DNA of 64,000 nt from Erodium maritimum (lineage: Eukaryota > Streptophyta > Magnoliopsida > Geraniales > Geraniaceae), in the NCBI GenBank assembly GCA_963921825.1, contig OY997589.1, positions 5,518,001-5,582,000 on the forward strand, written 5' to 3'. Positions 1 through 10,425 of this stretch are shown one piece after another. The notes beneath the pieces are model-generated. The model worked only from the letters and a program-made list of their open reading frames with translations, was not told the DNA's origin and made no database searches. Both the position numbers and the translations under genes were made by a program. Position 1 is the first letter of the stretch, and every line of letters begins with the position of its first letter.

Positions 1-116
1 CTTGCTTGCTTGGTTCGGTACTACACCGGGGGGGGGGGGTAATCCGGTGCCGTTGTGGTGGTTGGAGTTGAACAGATACAGTGAGATATGGACTGAGTTT
101 AGAGCCTGAGTGTATT

Positions 117-278
117 GGTTACTGGATATTATCAGAATTGAGTATTGGCAGATCCTGCGGGATATTTTTTGGTTACTGGATATTATCAGAATTGAGTATT
201 GGCAGATCCTGCGGGATATTCTTTGGTTACTGGATATTATGAGAGTTGAGTATTGGCAGATCCTGCGGGATATTCATT
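117..278. repeat. Tandem repeat, three copies of 54 bp
   Basis: Units start at 117, 171 and 225 with the same opening (GGTTACTGGATATTAT) and nearly identical sequence. The array lies inside the LTR and makes an artefactual repeated reading frame (WLLDIIRIEYWQILRDI). Not a gene. Confidence 0.9.
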
Positions 279-279
279 T

Positions 280-467
280 GGTTATTGGACCCTGCGGGGC
301 ATTGATTATTGAGCATGCGGGCATTTGGTTATTGGACCCTGCGGGGCATTGATTATTGAGCATGCGGGCATTTGGTTATTGGACCCTGCGGGGCATTGAT
401 TATTGAGCCTGCGGGCATTTGGTTATTGGACCCTGCGGGGCATTGGTTATTGGGCCTGCAGGCAATT
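280..467. repeat. Tandem repeat, four copies of 47 bp
   Basis: Units start at 280, 327, 374 and 421, each opening GGTTATTGGACCCTGCGGGG. It directly follows the 54-bp array and shares the CCTGCGGG core with it, so the two arrays probably grew from one ancestral sequence. Confidence 0.9.
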
Positions 468-1529
468 GGACAGTTTACCCTGCGGGGAAAGGATTACTTA
501 TAGTTTCACCCCAAGGAACTGCATCCCAGTGGGTGCACTACTTGGTCCCCCATGACATATGGTCCTTAGGTGGCATTTCCGAATTAGTTTCGGTGCCTCG
601 ATGCATGTACCTCCTATGGACCGAGGGAAAATCTAATGTGATGTGGATACTCTGGTGGATCGGGTTATGGGAACTGAGGTGATCCCAGAATCTATTCACG
701 GATCGGAGGCTTGAGAAAGCAAGTGGTTGGCAAGATACTAATATTTCCCAGTTTATTATTATTCGTCCTTTAAATTATTTATTATGAATTTATTTATGTC
801 ACTGTGAATTGGATACTATTACGTTGTTGCAATTATTTCTTATTCTTATCACTTTCTTATTTATTATATCGTCCTGGCGTTCGGGTTACATTCGTAGACA
901 GTTCATCTTTAACTTAAGGGTTGAATCATTAAGGTTTTTCCTACTGAGCGTCAGCTCACCCCCTTTGGTTTCTAACTATTTTACAGGAGTACCGGATGTC
1001 TAGAGAGGCCGAGGCTAGGGAGCTTTGGGACTCTTCGGGTTCGCACTAGAGTTATGTTGGTCTTTTGTGTTGGACATACCTTATTTGACTATTTATGTTG
1101 AGCTGTGACTCACGCTGTTTTAAACTATTTACTGATATGTTGTTTTTGACGAAGTTGGTATGAGACTTTGGAACCTTTATCTATCGTTCACATTTCTTAA
1201 GTTTTTCAACTCAGGTCACGTCTCGAGTCCGGTCAAAACCGGATTTGGGGCGTGACAGATAATTGTACTGTGAGTGGACGTTGAGTGAATACTAACTTGA
1301 TTTTTTTTGCTGATTTTATTAAATTCTTTATTAAAACAGTAAATATTATTTAAATTTGACAAAATTAATTAATAATAAATAATATTAACAAAATGTATAT
1401 AAAATGAACTTCAACTTTTATTCATACAACCCCCAGAAAATACAAGTTGAAACATACAATCCAACACACACATCAGTCTTGTTGAACCTTGGTCATTTAA
1501 GCTTCAACGTCTTCTATTCGAGCCTATAA

Positions 1530-2340
1530 TCGGGACATCATTAATGCGTGTCGGGTCAACTGATCCTCGTTGTAGTTGGAGATGTCATTCTCATGCATGA
1601 CATTGTATTCTCTGAAGAGTTGATGCCATTGGTTGTTGAACTTCGCATGTTGTGCAGACCTCTGAAGCTTTAGTTAGACACTTTCTAAATTTATTTGGTT
1701 CGAGTCGGCCCTTGTTCGTTCCATGCCCGCCATGACATCTATTTGATTTTGGATGGTCTTCCCCTTCCTCTTCGTAGACTTCTTCCCCAACGGTCGCTCT
1801 TCTACTCGCCGAGGGGGAGAGGGTCTTTGCACCTCTCCTCTCTCGGTCAGATCGGAAGATACCCAATCTTGTTGGGACTCACCACCCAGAGGTATGTAAT
1901 CTTCATCGGTACTTGTGGGTGGGGTTGAGTTGTAAGTCTCAGTCTCAGTCTCATCCAATCGTTGTCGCCGTACATGAGCGATTGTGCCTTCCTCGGCGGT
2001 GAACTTGTCCTCGTTCTCAAGCAGGGCAACCCAATGATCGAGGTCGAAATTTTTCGGATCGCCCAGCTTCCTTTTGTTCTCTGGTATATTTCTCCATACC
2101 TCCTTGGTCGCCCTCACGTAGTCATCATGGTTCCATCCGCTCCGCTCGTCGGCCTTCTCGACCTTCAGAAGAGCGAGGAACCTCTTGGTCCACGCCCCAA
2201 GTGTGTTCCAATGGTTCTTGATGGTTTTCCAACCGAAATACGGGAAACATTCACCCTCGTTATACTTGCTTGTAATTGTGCACCAGAATGTATTACCTTG
2301 TTGGGAGTTTCCCCTAATCGGATATTTTGATGTATCTAGT
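1530..2340 (-). pseudogene. Myb/SANT-like, NAM-associated-domain ORF remnant
   Basis: On the minus strand a frame from about 2340 reads LDTSKYPIRGNSQQGNTFW, then KTIKNHWNTLGAWTKRFLAL, then NFDLDHWVALLENEDKF, followed by a Ser/Thr/Glu-rich and basic linker. The pattern is that of plant Myb/SANT-like proteins with a NAM-associated C-terminal region, a type found both in host genes and as the DNA-binding ORF of PIF/Harbinger transposons. A second frame (about 1530-1670) carries HAKFNNQWHQLFREYNVMHE, which fits the usual C-terminal end, so at least one frameshift separates them. An in-frame TGA stands just before LDTSKYP and the trihelix start is missing. No transposase or terminal repeats were found nearby. 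Probably a transposon ORF relic. Confidence 0.55.
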
Positions 2341-3008
2341 CATCTCCGTATGAGGTGCCTCGACGCTCCGTTTTCTCCTAAGCTGCATCTCCCTTACTGG
2401 TCGTTGTTGGGAAGGGCCGGCAGAAGATGATTGCGACGACATATGGATACCGTTGTTGCTGTCGAAGTTTTATTGCCATAATTGAAGATCGGGGTACCCG
2501 TAATAGAAAAACCGACAGCTTGCTATAAACCTTAATAGAACCATCCTCACAAAAAGTTTATTTGTCAATTTAAATAACTTCTTTAGCATCATGTATAGTA
2601 TAGTATAGATTTCTTAGATCTTAAGTATAAAAATCAACCAAAACATCTTTCTTTATTCTTTTGAAAAGAAAGTCCATATATAATAACGCTTGTCTACATG
2701 CTTTTTCCACTTTTAATAGATTACATCAACAACTCAATCGATAAAGAAACCCATACATTGATCGAAGGAAAAGCAAAACACACTCTGTTTTCCACAAAAA
2801 AGGAGACCAAAACAAAACAAACGTTAGAGCATCTACTTTTTAGTATTTTCTAGGAATCTCAATCTTAGTATTCACAATATTTTGGAACAAACAACTGCAT
2901 TAACAATTTCTAAATTCTAATCATATCACTTAACAGCTCTATGTAATATCAAAATCACACTTGGCTCTAAGAAAAAACTTATCAAGAACACAAGAACAGA
3001 GCACAGTC
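2341..3008. other. AT-rich spacer with 3' flank of the membrane-protein gene
   Basis: No coding frame or repeat recognised. The right part (about 2700-3008) should include the 3' UTR of the minus-strand gene that ends at 3009. Confidence 0.4.
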
Positions 3009-3398
3009 TCAGTGACCAACCAGATTGTCCCTCTTCCGGGTGACCCGAATGTAGCAGAAAACAGCTGCGAAAATGGCGGTGACGAGACCGCCGATGATCA
3101 CACCACCGCCGGCGACGGACTTGTCGGAGCGATGCTTCCCCAGGCGTCTGGTCGCCGGAGCTAATGCCGCTACGGAGTCGTCCTCCGACTCTGACTCTGA
3201 TTCGGATACTGACTCTGTCTCTGCTTCAATGGTGGCAGGCTGATTTGCGATCGTGGACACCACCACGAGCTGCTCTGCGCCTGTTTGGGACTTAACCCCA
3301 AATGGGGTTTTCTCGGAAGGATTGATTGTATCAGGCAGTGCTTGCAGGACCGAGATCTCGACCAGAACTAAGCAGAAAAGAAGAAGCTTTCGACCCAT
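3009..3398 (-). CDS. Small secretory-pathway single-pass membrane protein, unknown function
   Basis: A 129-residue single-exon protein. Residues 1-20 (MGRKLLLFCLVLVEISVLQA) form a classical signal peptide. A low-complexity acidic stretch of alternating Glu and Ser lies at 60-75. A basic patch (RRLGKHRSDKS, 84-94) precedes a glycine-rich transmembrane helix at about 95-117 (AGGGVIIGGLVTAIFAAVFCY), followed by a short basic tail (RVTRKRDN). This predicts type I topology: acidic ectodomain outside, basic tail in the cytosol. I recall similar uncharacterised small plant transmembrane proteins with the DKSVAGGGV-type helix but know no function. The start is the first Met of the signal peptide, and a TATA box lies about 115 bp upstream. 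Codon use and intact domain order suggest a real gene. Confidence 0.75.
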   Translation of the reverse strand: MGRKLLLFCLVLVEISVLQALPDTINPSEKTPFGVKSQTGAEQLVVVSTIANQPATIEAETESVSESESESEDDSVAALAPATRRLGKHRSDKSVAGGGVIIGGLVTAIFAAVFCYIRVTRKRDNLVGH

Positions 3399-3510
3399 CT
3401 TCTGAAGTTACACTGACTAGGGCTTGACAGGGGATTCTGAGAAGACTAAAGAAGAGAGAGTGGAGGACTTTGAGGTTTGAGAGCTGAGGTTTGTTGAGTG
3501 GTGTAAAGGG

Positions 3511-3520
3511 ATATAAATAG
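3511..3520 (-). promoter_or_regulatory. TATA box of the membrane-protein gene
   Basis: CTATTTATAT on the minus strand, 113-122 bp upstream of the ATG at 3398, with a C/T-rich leader between them. Spacing fits a TATA box with an ~85-nt leader. Confidence 0.55.
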
Positions 3521-3869
3521 AGGAATGGGTGGTCATTTTTTTTGTTGAGTACAACGTGCGATTTTGTGAAAAAGATCACATATAGAGATCAGGATGCGGA
3601 ATCATGTGTTGACCGGAATGAATTGTGATGTGTGCCCTTAGATTAAGCTGTGAACCAAAGTGTAATAATCATGTATGAGAATCATGATTTACAACGATGT
3701 TAGGTTTTTGTTCGTTTTCTCGATTCAAAGTGTAAATCAATATTTTTTTGTGATCAAAGACATTAAATATATTATTTAGAACAATACGAACCTACTGACT
3801 ATAAATATATAAGTTTTGGACACCGTTTGCACAAAATCAGATTTTTAAAGGCCATGTGGCGTATTTTGG

Positions 3870-3998
3870 TTGGCTGGCCACTACTCGCAACTCGTGAATC
3901 ATAGAACCACAATTGTGAGTCGCGATTCTTGAGTCACACGCTTTTTGCTTCCACAGTCGTGCGACTCGTGACTCATGATTTATGAGTCGCGAATCATG
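3870..3998. repeat. Cluster of short GAGTCGCGA/GACTC repeats with GCN4-like motifs
   Basis: The segment repeats variants of TGAGTCGCGA(A/T)TC in both orientations. It includes TGAGTCA at 3930-3936 and TGACTCA at 3969-3975, which match the bZIP/GCN4-type site TGA(G/C)TCA. It lies about 500 bp upstream of the membrane-protein gene. A role as enhancer or as transposon end is not settled. Confidence 0.4.
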
Positions 3999-4028
3999 AT
4001 AAGCGAGATGGTTCGGTGGGCTATGTGT

Positions 4029-4945
4029 ACTCTAATGTGTTTTTTTAACAGAGATCGATAATTTTATTAATTAACGATAAGTGGAAATAAGATTATTAAC
4101 GTAAAACTGAGAGGGCGAGACATAGTCTCGGACAGCCCCGAGGCGCTAACCCTTAGACTAAATGTCCGACTATTCCAAGTGATTTCTAAGGGTGTGGATC
4201 TTTTTTTTCAATGGAGGCGTGCTATTCTCACTAATTGCACTTTTTCTGACACACTTTGGATATACCAGCTTTATACTAACGAACACGCTGGTTACTCGGT
4301 GGAGCCCCTTTAGGGAAGGTCTCCAAAAAAATGAGAAGACTTGGGATCAGTTTGTTTCTGATCCCATCGGGACGGGACATGTCTCCTCAACAACGTCTCG
4401 CTCCCCCATCTACACACCCTCGCCTAGTTGTTTGGGCCAACAAGAACTCTCATATCGTTGATCCACAACGACACAATGTCGCCTTCAAGTTTTCACCAGT
4501 TGTTACCGACAATACCAATCGTTGCTTCCAATCTCCATGAACCCGATCGAAAGTTTCAATGTCCAGATCCAGTAGAGGAGACTAGAGCAGCACTTCATGG
4601 AGGCCCCAAGTGATCAGGTTCTCCACGATCTCGTGGCCAGAACCTGGTCGGGCCTCTGATGAGCTTGGATGATCGGGGGCGGCGGAAGAGGCTTAGGATC
4701 TCAGTAGATCCACCACAAGTAGAGAAACGGGCTTGTTGCGGAGGAGGTGGAGACGGGTACCGATTGATCGTCGGAAGAGAAGGAATTGGTGGTTCACGAT
4801 CGGAGGTGGGTGGACGAGACGTGGCCCGAGAAGGAGGACGATAAAGACGACGAGAAACCGACCCTTTTTCCCAACCGTTCCGACAGCGGCTCAGGAGGGT
4901 AAGCGTGAATTTTTTTGATCCGTTTAGTCTAGAATGGGTCACTAT
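4029..4945 (-). mobile_element. LINE-like relic (3' end plus 5'/ORF1-like Pro/Arg region)
   Basis: On the minus strand the left border reads TTAATTAATAAAATTATCG and then CTCTGTT before a run of A (4029-4036 on plus), the form seen at LINE 3' ends in this window. Farther in (4400-4940) is a GC-richer segment that translates on minus to a Pro/Ser/Arg-rich chain. It is related to the segment at 5760-6330, since both carry a 'GAGyTTGGATGATC' block followed by a 'GATCyACCA(T/C)AAGTA' block. No reverse transcriptase is present. Confidence 0.45.
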
Positions 4946-5759
4946 AAGAAAGGTTTGCTTTCTATTTTGTGCATGATTTATTTGATCTGTTTGGTGAAAA
5001 TGGTGGGTCCATGTGCAATAAATAGGGTCTTGATTAGTTTGGGGAGAAGTGGGTGGTGAGAAAAGTTTAGTATCAAATCAGAGGTCTATTATCAGCTAGT
5101 GATCCATTTCATGTCTGGCTGGCTGTGAAATATATGTGAACAGTGTGAAGAGCATATCTCACCAACTCTATTACAGGTTACTCAATCCATGAAAATACAT
5201 GATGATGATCACCATCTCCACATCTGGGTCTCAGTCCCCACAAGATATGAACATGAAAATGAACTTGCCTAACTTGGACCTATCAATTTCATTGCCTATG
5301 GCTCTGAGTGTATGGCAATAGTGTGAGAATTGGCTTAATGGGTCAATTCACAAGGCTAATCAATTCATCACACTATCTCAACCTCTTGTTTAGGTTTATG
5401 AAAGGAGAGGCACAGCTGTGGAGGCTTGGCCTTGCAGCTGGAGAGCCAAGTAGCTCAATGTAATTAGATTAGGCCCCATATATACATATATGCACACACT
5501 TGGGTCACCCATTTTGTTTTCTTCTTCAGATTGGAATATCTGATGTGGGTTATGCAATCTCCTTAAGTATAGCCTTATACGTGGGTAGTTCCTGGCTTCC
5601 TGCACCCTATTTGGGATTCATTTGAGGTTGAGTTGTCATGACACGCTCGAGTTTGTTTTTGTTTTTGGTTTATGGTTTTTCTTTTATGTTGTTCCTCTTG
5701 TTTAGACTGTTAAGAGACTGAACACCAGCAAAAAGGGAGAGGCTTGGGGTCATGATTCG

Positions 5760-6330
5760 GACCTTGGTAGGGGGTGTGCGTCCCCAGACACACCCCATTA
5801 CTCGTACACACTCATTGGACCCGGCGAGGATGCGTTGTAGACCTCGCCTGATTGTGTGGATGGATAAGAGCTTTTATCGTTGATCCGCGACGGCGTCCCG
5901 TCGTCCTCGAGTTTTCACCGACAACTACCAATATGATCAGCCGCTGATTTCGTTCTCCCTGAACCCGACCGGGTTGTCCATTTTCTCATCCACAGGAGGG
6001 GGTTGGAACAGGTCGGGGTGTTAGTGTCCCCATCCTGCGGAGAGGGTTGTAGCGGCCCTGCACGGAGGACCAGAGTGACTGGATGCATTACGAACTCATC
6101 GTCGGAGCCTAGGTCATGCCTCAATGAGTTTGGATGATCATAGGATTATGGAGGAGATGTGGGATTTCAACAGATCTACCATAAGTATAGAGTCGGGCTC
6201 ACGGAAGAAATGATGGTGGAGGAAGTGGTGCATGTAGCGACCGATTAATCCTCATGGTAGAAAGAGGAAGAAGGGACGCTCGATCGAAGGTTGATAGACG
6301 GGACAAAACCGCTACGACTCGATCCAAGAT
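5760..6330. mobile_element. Second divergent copy of the 4.4-4.9 kb LINE-like segment
   Basis: It shares ordered blocks with 4400-4910: 'CGTTGATCC(A/G)CGACG', 'GTTTTCACC', 'TGAACCCGA', 'GA(G)yTTGGATGATC' and 'CGATTRATC'. Identity is modest, so both are old. No intact ORF is visible. Confidence 0.45.
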
Positions 6331-7073
6331 AAGATAACAATTAGTTCTCGACGGACTCAGTCTATACCAATATATACACAAATTACAAATGGACATATAA
6401 TTCTCAATAGTTAACTTTGACAATGAATCACACTCCACGTGCATTTTGAGAACCGGAGTTTCTAAAGTGAAGTAAGTGTATAAATGAGGCATTGATTGAC
6501 AGAGGAGGACGAATGGGTAGCAAAGGAAGTGATAGTCATGTGAAGGCCTATGCTATCGGTCACATGATTTGCCCCCACACGCTCCCAACCATCGCGCCCT
6601 CTAATATCTTCCCTGTACTTGACATTCTCGCCCGTGTTCTAAAAATTCTGATTGGGTGTCGTCTAAGCGTCCGTCTACACCTAGTTGACCCGTCTAACCG
6701 CTTAGGTGGCTATAACAATTTTGCGTAGTATACTGACTTAATTACAATAATTAGATGGTTATGCATAATTGTTTTGTGTTGGCGATATTAAAGGTTGTGC
6801 TTCTGAGTTGTTTGGTGTTTGTTACCCTTTTTAATATAATAAAATTTAATTCATATTTTATTTCTATATATATTAATATATCTATTAAAAATTAAAGAAT
6901 ACAAATCCGACTAATCCCCGTCTTGTCACCGATTAATTTTCGAAGGACCTAACCGTCCGACTAGCGTCTAACGACTTTTAGAACCGTGATTCTCACTACT
7001 CCACTTAGGCCCCCTTGGAAGCAGGGGCTACAATACTAATACTACACATTCTGACATTAGTCGTTGAAATTAA
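6331..7073. other. AT-rich spacer, nothing recognised
   Basis: No gene-like frame, tRNA or clear repeat seen apart from homopolymer-rich sequence around 6840-6900. Confidence 0.4.
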
Positions 7074-7732
7074 GAGCATCCACAGTCATCTCGCCGGCTG
7101 CCGGCGAGATGGCGCCGGCGAGATGATATGAAGAATTGTTTTTTATTCATCTCGCCGGCTCACCGCCAGCGAGTTCTGCAGTGGGCTGGCGGGGAGGCGC
7201 CGGCGAGATGAATAAAAAACAATTTTTTTAATGTATTTTTTAAAAATAGATTTTAAATGAAAAACAACAAATATTGATAACTTAGATAAAAAGATAAAAA
7301 GAAAACGAACATAGATAAAAAGAAACTAACACCGAATAAAGGAAACGAACACCTAATAATGGAAACTAACATGTGCAATTTTAGTTTGTGAGGGTGGGTT
7401 TATATAAGGTTTTAGGTTAGGTTTATTATACATGTTGTAGTTATGGTGATCGACGATCAAAGTTATTCGATTGGACGTACAGATATTTGTTGGATAATAT
7501 AGGTGGGGTTTAATTTTCAAAACAAATAGCATTGAAACCAAGCTTTTTTAGTTGGACAAAAAAGATTTTTGAAGATCATCATCTCATCTCGCCGGCGTGA
7601 GCTGCCAGCGAGAAGCACGTAGCCAGCAGACCTCGCCAGCGACCTCCTCGCCTCCTCCTCGCCAGCTCCTCGCCTCCTCCTCGCCGCGAAATCTCCTCGC
7701 CAGCTGCTCCTCGCCCACGATTGTGGGTGCTC
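7074..7732. mobile_element. PIF/Harbinger (Tourist-like) MITE
   Basis: Terminal inverted repeats read GAGCATCCACAGTC at the left and GAGCACCCACAATC (minus) at the right. The element is flanked by a 3-bp TAA duplication (7071-7073 and 7733-7735), the size and sequence used by PIF/Harbinger elements. Both subterminal zones are packed with CTCGCCGGC/CTCGCCAGC units, while the centre is AT-rich. No transposase. Confidence 0.7.
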
Positions 7733-8153
7733 TAAGTACATGAAAGAAAGATACACTCATTACATTGGGCCTATTGGGCTCATTTATCATCCTACCAAGG
7801 CCAAGCCCATTGTTTGATTTGTTTGTTAAGAGGCCAATTCTATCTCTCAAGTCGAAATCGTCCCCTCATGCCATCTTGTTTCATCTCCGTTGCGTCGCTG
7901 TCATAGTGAATCCATAGACACAAAAAGGTACTTCTTTGTTCTGATATCTTTGATTCCATTTGTTTTTTTTTTTGTAGTTGCATGTCTGTGATTCACCTTC
8001 TTCCTTCAGTTTTAGTGTTTAAATTTATTAGTTTTTTTAGGGTTTAGATATTAATCATGTCCAAATTTGTAAGCCTTGAGTTCCTAAGTTGCAGAATTAG
8101 AAACTACTTAGATTAGTTGTTCAGCTGATTTTCAGTTTTTTTTGGTCAAGTGT

Positions 8154-8446
8154 TGTTAGAATATAACTATAATTGAGCCTTCAATTATCAGCTTGAGCTT
8201 TTAGTTGAGTTGGTCCTCTAATATGGTATCAGAGCTTAACTCCTCACGGACCCGGGTTCAAACCCCACTCTTTACAAAAATTTCTAATTTCTCTCGATTT
8301 ATCAAATTTGTCCAAAATGAGCCAGCCCTTATCACAATTCTCAATGGGCTCTTCTCTTCTTCTAATAATTCACTTCCAAACCCGTAAAACGGTCTTGTCC
8401 GTTTCAACTATCAGCTTGAGCTTTTAGTTGAGTTGGTCCTCTAATA
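8154..8446 (+). mobile_element. TRIM (miniature LTR retrotransposon)
   Basis: A 293-bp element flanked by a perfect 5-bp duplication AGTGT (8149-8153 and 8447-8451). The left terminal repeat (8154-8223) opens TGTTAGAATATA and is followed at once by TGGTATCAGAGC, the initiator-Met-tRNA-type primer-binding site. The end of the repeat (ATCAGCTTGAGCTTTTAG through CCTCTAATA) recurs at 8409-8446. The interior has no coding capacity, as expected for TRIMs. Related repeat pieces lie inside both coding introns of the eEF1A gene. The element is a degraded fossil. Confidence 0.8.
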
Positions 8447-8592
8447 AGTGTTATACTTAAAACTTGATATTTGATTTGGGCCATCTGTTTCAAGGAATTG
8501 TAATGAGCTATTGGTATGAGCTATTGGTAGGTACATGCTTAAATAGTTCGAATTCGCGGGTCAATGGCTGCTCTTTTGACAGGTAAAAACTT

Positions 8593-9710
8593 ATGGTCGG
8601 ATTTAAAAATATGTGCATGGTAATGGAGGCATTCTTGGACCCTAATCGAGACATTGCGGTGGATAACCTCATTATACTTACCCAATTTAACGCCTCAAAG
8701 GCTATCAAAGACAGCATTCTAATGAACGTCGAAGAATGTGGTCTGGTATCGTCTCTTGGCTCCTTGCAAGGTAACTAATTTCTTCTTCTTTCTTTTTAAC
8801 GTCCAAACTGATGTCCTGCATATTGAAACATTTTGTCCTCTTTTTTGTTGTAAAACCTATAAATGCGATAACAAAGCTGCGCATTATCAGAGTATCGAGA
8901 GATGAGTACCTTACATAAGTATTGGAAATTGCCAATTGATGTTTAACTTAGTGGACTTAAGTGGTGAGTTGAAAAAGTATTTTCTCTGTTTTCTGTAGTG
9001 ATATTTGGAAAAAACAACCCAAAGAACATTCAATTATCATCATAATACTTGTTTGTGGGACGAAGAAAAGTCTTTGATAATGCTATATGGTTTTCCGTGT
9101 CTGTAGAAGATTATCAATTTCATTTCATGAATCTTCGTTTTGACAGGAAGTATCAAGGCCTGTAAGAATGTTGCACTGAAGTGCGATGAATCAGAATTCG
9201 AGCAGTACAAGCTTGATGCTGGAGCGCGCCTCTTCTCAGCACATCAAAGTTTTAGAGCATTGAACGAATAGGCCTTGCATACAGGTAAGCAACAGATTTA
9301 TAATGTATTGTGATTTTATTTGTATTCTCAACTACTTGATATTCAAAGAACTTGGAATGTGGATTCAAGTCAACTTTATTTACCATACTTGTTTGTCCTG
9401 TATGTGGAAAAAACAACCTAAAGTATGTCCAATTATCATAATAACACTTGTTTGTAGAACAAAGAAAAGTCTTTAATCTTTCTAGAAGATTGTCAATTTC
9501 ATTTTCAACTTTACTGACTATACTTTAGCATTTTAAGGACGAAAGCAAGTTGATATAATCTATTTCTTATTCATGTATTTTTTTCAGCATCGAAACGGTT
9601 GATTACATAAAATTTCTCCTGCCTACTCCAAATGCTACAGAACTCCCACCTGCGCAGCAGTACAAGTACATAAATTTTGTCGTCAGCAACCTCACAAGTG
9701 TCGTAACTGT
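8593..9710 (+). pseudogene. Unrecognised multi-exon gene relic
   Basis: Three exon-like blocks with proper GT/AG edges. Block 1 (8593-8770) encodes MEAFLDPNRDIAVDNLIIL and ends at a GT donor. Block 2 (9148-9284) encodes GSIKACKNVALKCDESEFEQ and then KLDAGARLFSAHQSFRALNE before an in-frame TAG. Block 3 (9590-9709) encodes FLLPTPNATELPPAQQYKYI and NFVVSNLTSVVT. The frame between blocks 2 and 3 does not join cleanly. Codon-like composition shows it was once coding, but I cannot name the family. The two introns share a ~110-bp duplicated stretch (about 9005-9127 and 9401-9510). Read as a broken gene or captured exons, downstream of the TRIM and upstream of an eEF1A fragment. Confidence 0.55.
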
Positions 9711-9773
9711 AAGAATATATTATTTTTTTAGTGAACATATATAAGTATTTAAAGTTTTCGCTTGAGTATTAAT

Positions 9774-9876
9774 GTTATCTCGGGGTTTGAGGGTGATAGC
9801 ATGATTGAGAAGTCTACCAATTTTGACTGGTACAAAGGTCCAACTCTACTTAACGCCCTTGACCAGACAGATTAGT
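9774..9876 (+). pseudogene. eEF1A domain fragment (34 codons)
   Basis: The frame reads [20 protein letters not shown] then [12 protein letters not shown] and a stop. It matches the conserved eEF1A segment [32 protein letters not shown], also present in the intact gene at 11168-11263. Nothing else of eEF1A is visible around it. It looks like a relic of a tandem or partial duplication, about 550 bp upstream of the functional copy. Confidence 0.85.
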
Positions 9877-9992
9877 TATATAATTTAATTGATACTTGAT
9901 GCCCAAGCATTACTCATGATGGCCTTTTCTTTCAACATCTTTTTATAATGTAATTTTTACTTGGCGGCCAAGCAATCCTGACTACCATTTCC

Positions 9993-10001
9993 TCTATAAA
10001 A
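9993..10001 (+). promoter_or_regulatory. TATA box of the eEF1A gene
   Basis: CTATAAAAC sits about 30 bp before an A/C-rich presumed start zone and 135-145 bp before the 5' UTR intron donor at 10138. C-rich AAACCC-type strings follow it, as in plant translation-factor promoters. Confidence 0.6.
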
Positions 10002-10137
10002 CCCACAAACACAACTCCTCAAAACCCCAACTCTGGCAACTCATCCATCTCTCTGCCTAGTTCACTTCCGGGCTCGTTCTGGACCTTCTGGTTCTTGCAA
10101 TCTTACTTTGTTGAGTTTCAATTTCCTTCATCACAAG

Positions 10138-10420
10138 GTAAGATCTGTAGTGTTCATGATCACTGTTGAATAGTGTAAATTTGAGTAAACTCTTTCCGTT
10201 GACCTGAACCTGGATGCTATATTGCTGGGTTTTTTTTTTTCTTTTGATATTTGAAGGGTTTTATTGTGTTAATCTCTTTTATTCATAAGAGCTATGCAAG
10301 CGTTGAATTCAGTTAGCGTCACATTGAAAAAAAAGTGAATTGAGTTTTCATCTTTAAATTGGAGTTTTTAGATGAGTCGAGTTTTAACATTGTGAAAATG
10401 AATGATGAACGGTTTTGTAG
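10138..10420 (+). other. 5' UTR intron of the eEF1A gene
   Basis: The donor is CACAAG|GTAAGA at 10137/10138 and the acceptor is TTTTGTAG|ACAGT at 10420/10421, five bases before the ATG. A leader intron in this place is typical of plant eEF1A genes, where it boosts expression. Confidence 0.75.
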
Positions 10421-10425
10421 ACAGT

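Larger units (their letters stand above)
1..1258 (-). mobile_element. LTR of a long-LTR retrotransposon, cut by window edge
   Basis: Fossil LTR read on the minus strand. Its first bases (TGTCACGCCCCAAATCCGG on minus) lie at 1240-1258 and it runs off the left edge. The same terminus begins the solo LTR at 40683 and the LTR ending at 47392. A shared block, (C/T)GAGCG..AGCTCACCCC, lies about 300 bp inside each (here near 945-962). It holds two tandem arrays listed separately. No protein domains are visible in this part. The family is probably a Ty3/gypsy-type long-LTR group, but no coding region is present to prove it. Confidence 0.75.

Noticed and set aside
110-352. 80-codon frame with WLLDIIRIEYWQILRDI repeats
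   Set aside because: It is the translation of the 54- and 47-bp tandem arrays inside the LTR; no start context or homology.
8224-8270. tRNA-like sequence TGGTATCAGAGC with GGGTTCAAACCC
   Set aside because: It follows an LTR end at once and lacks tRNA stems. It is the primer-binding site of the TRIM, not a tRNA gene.
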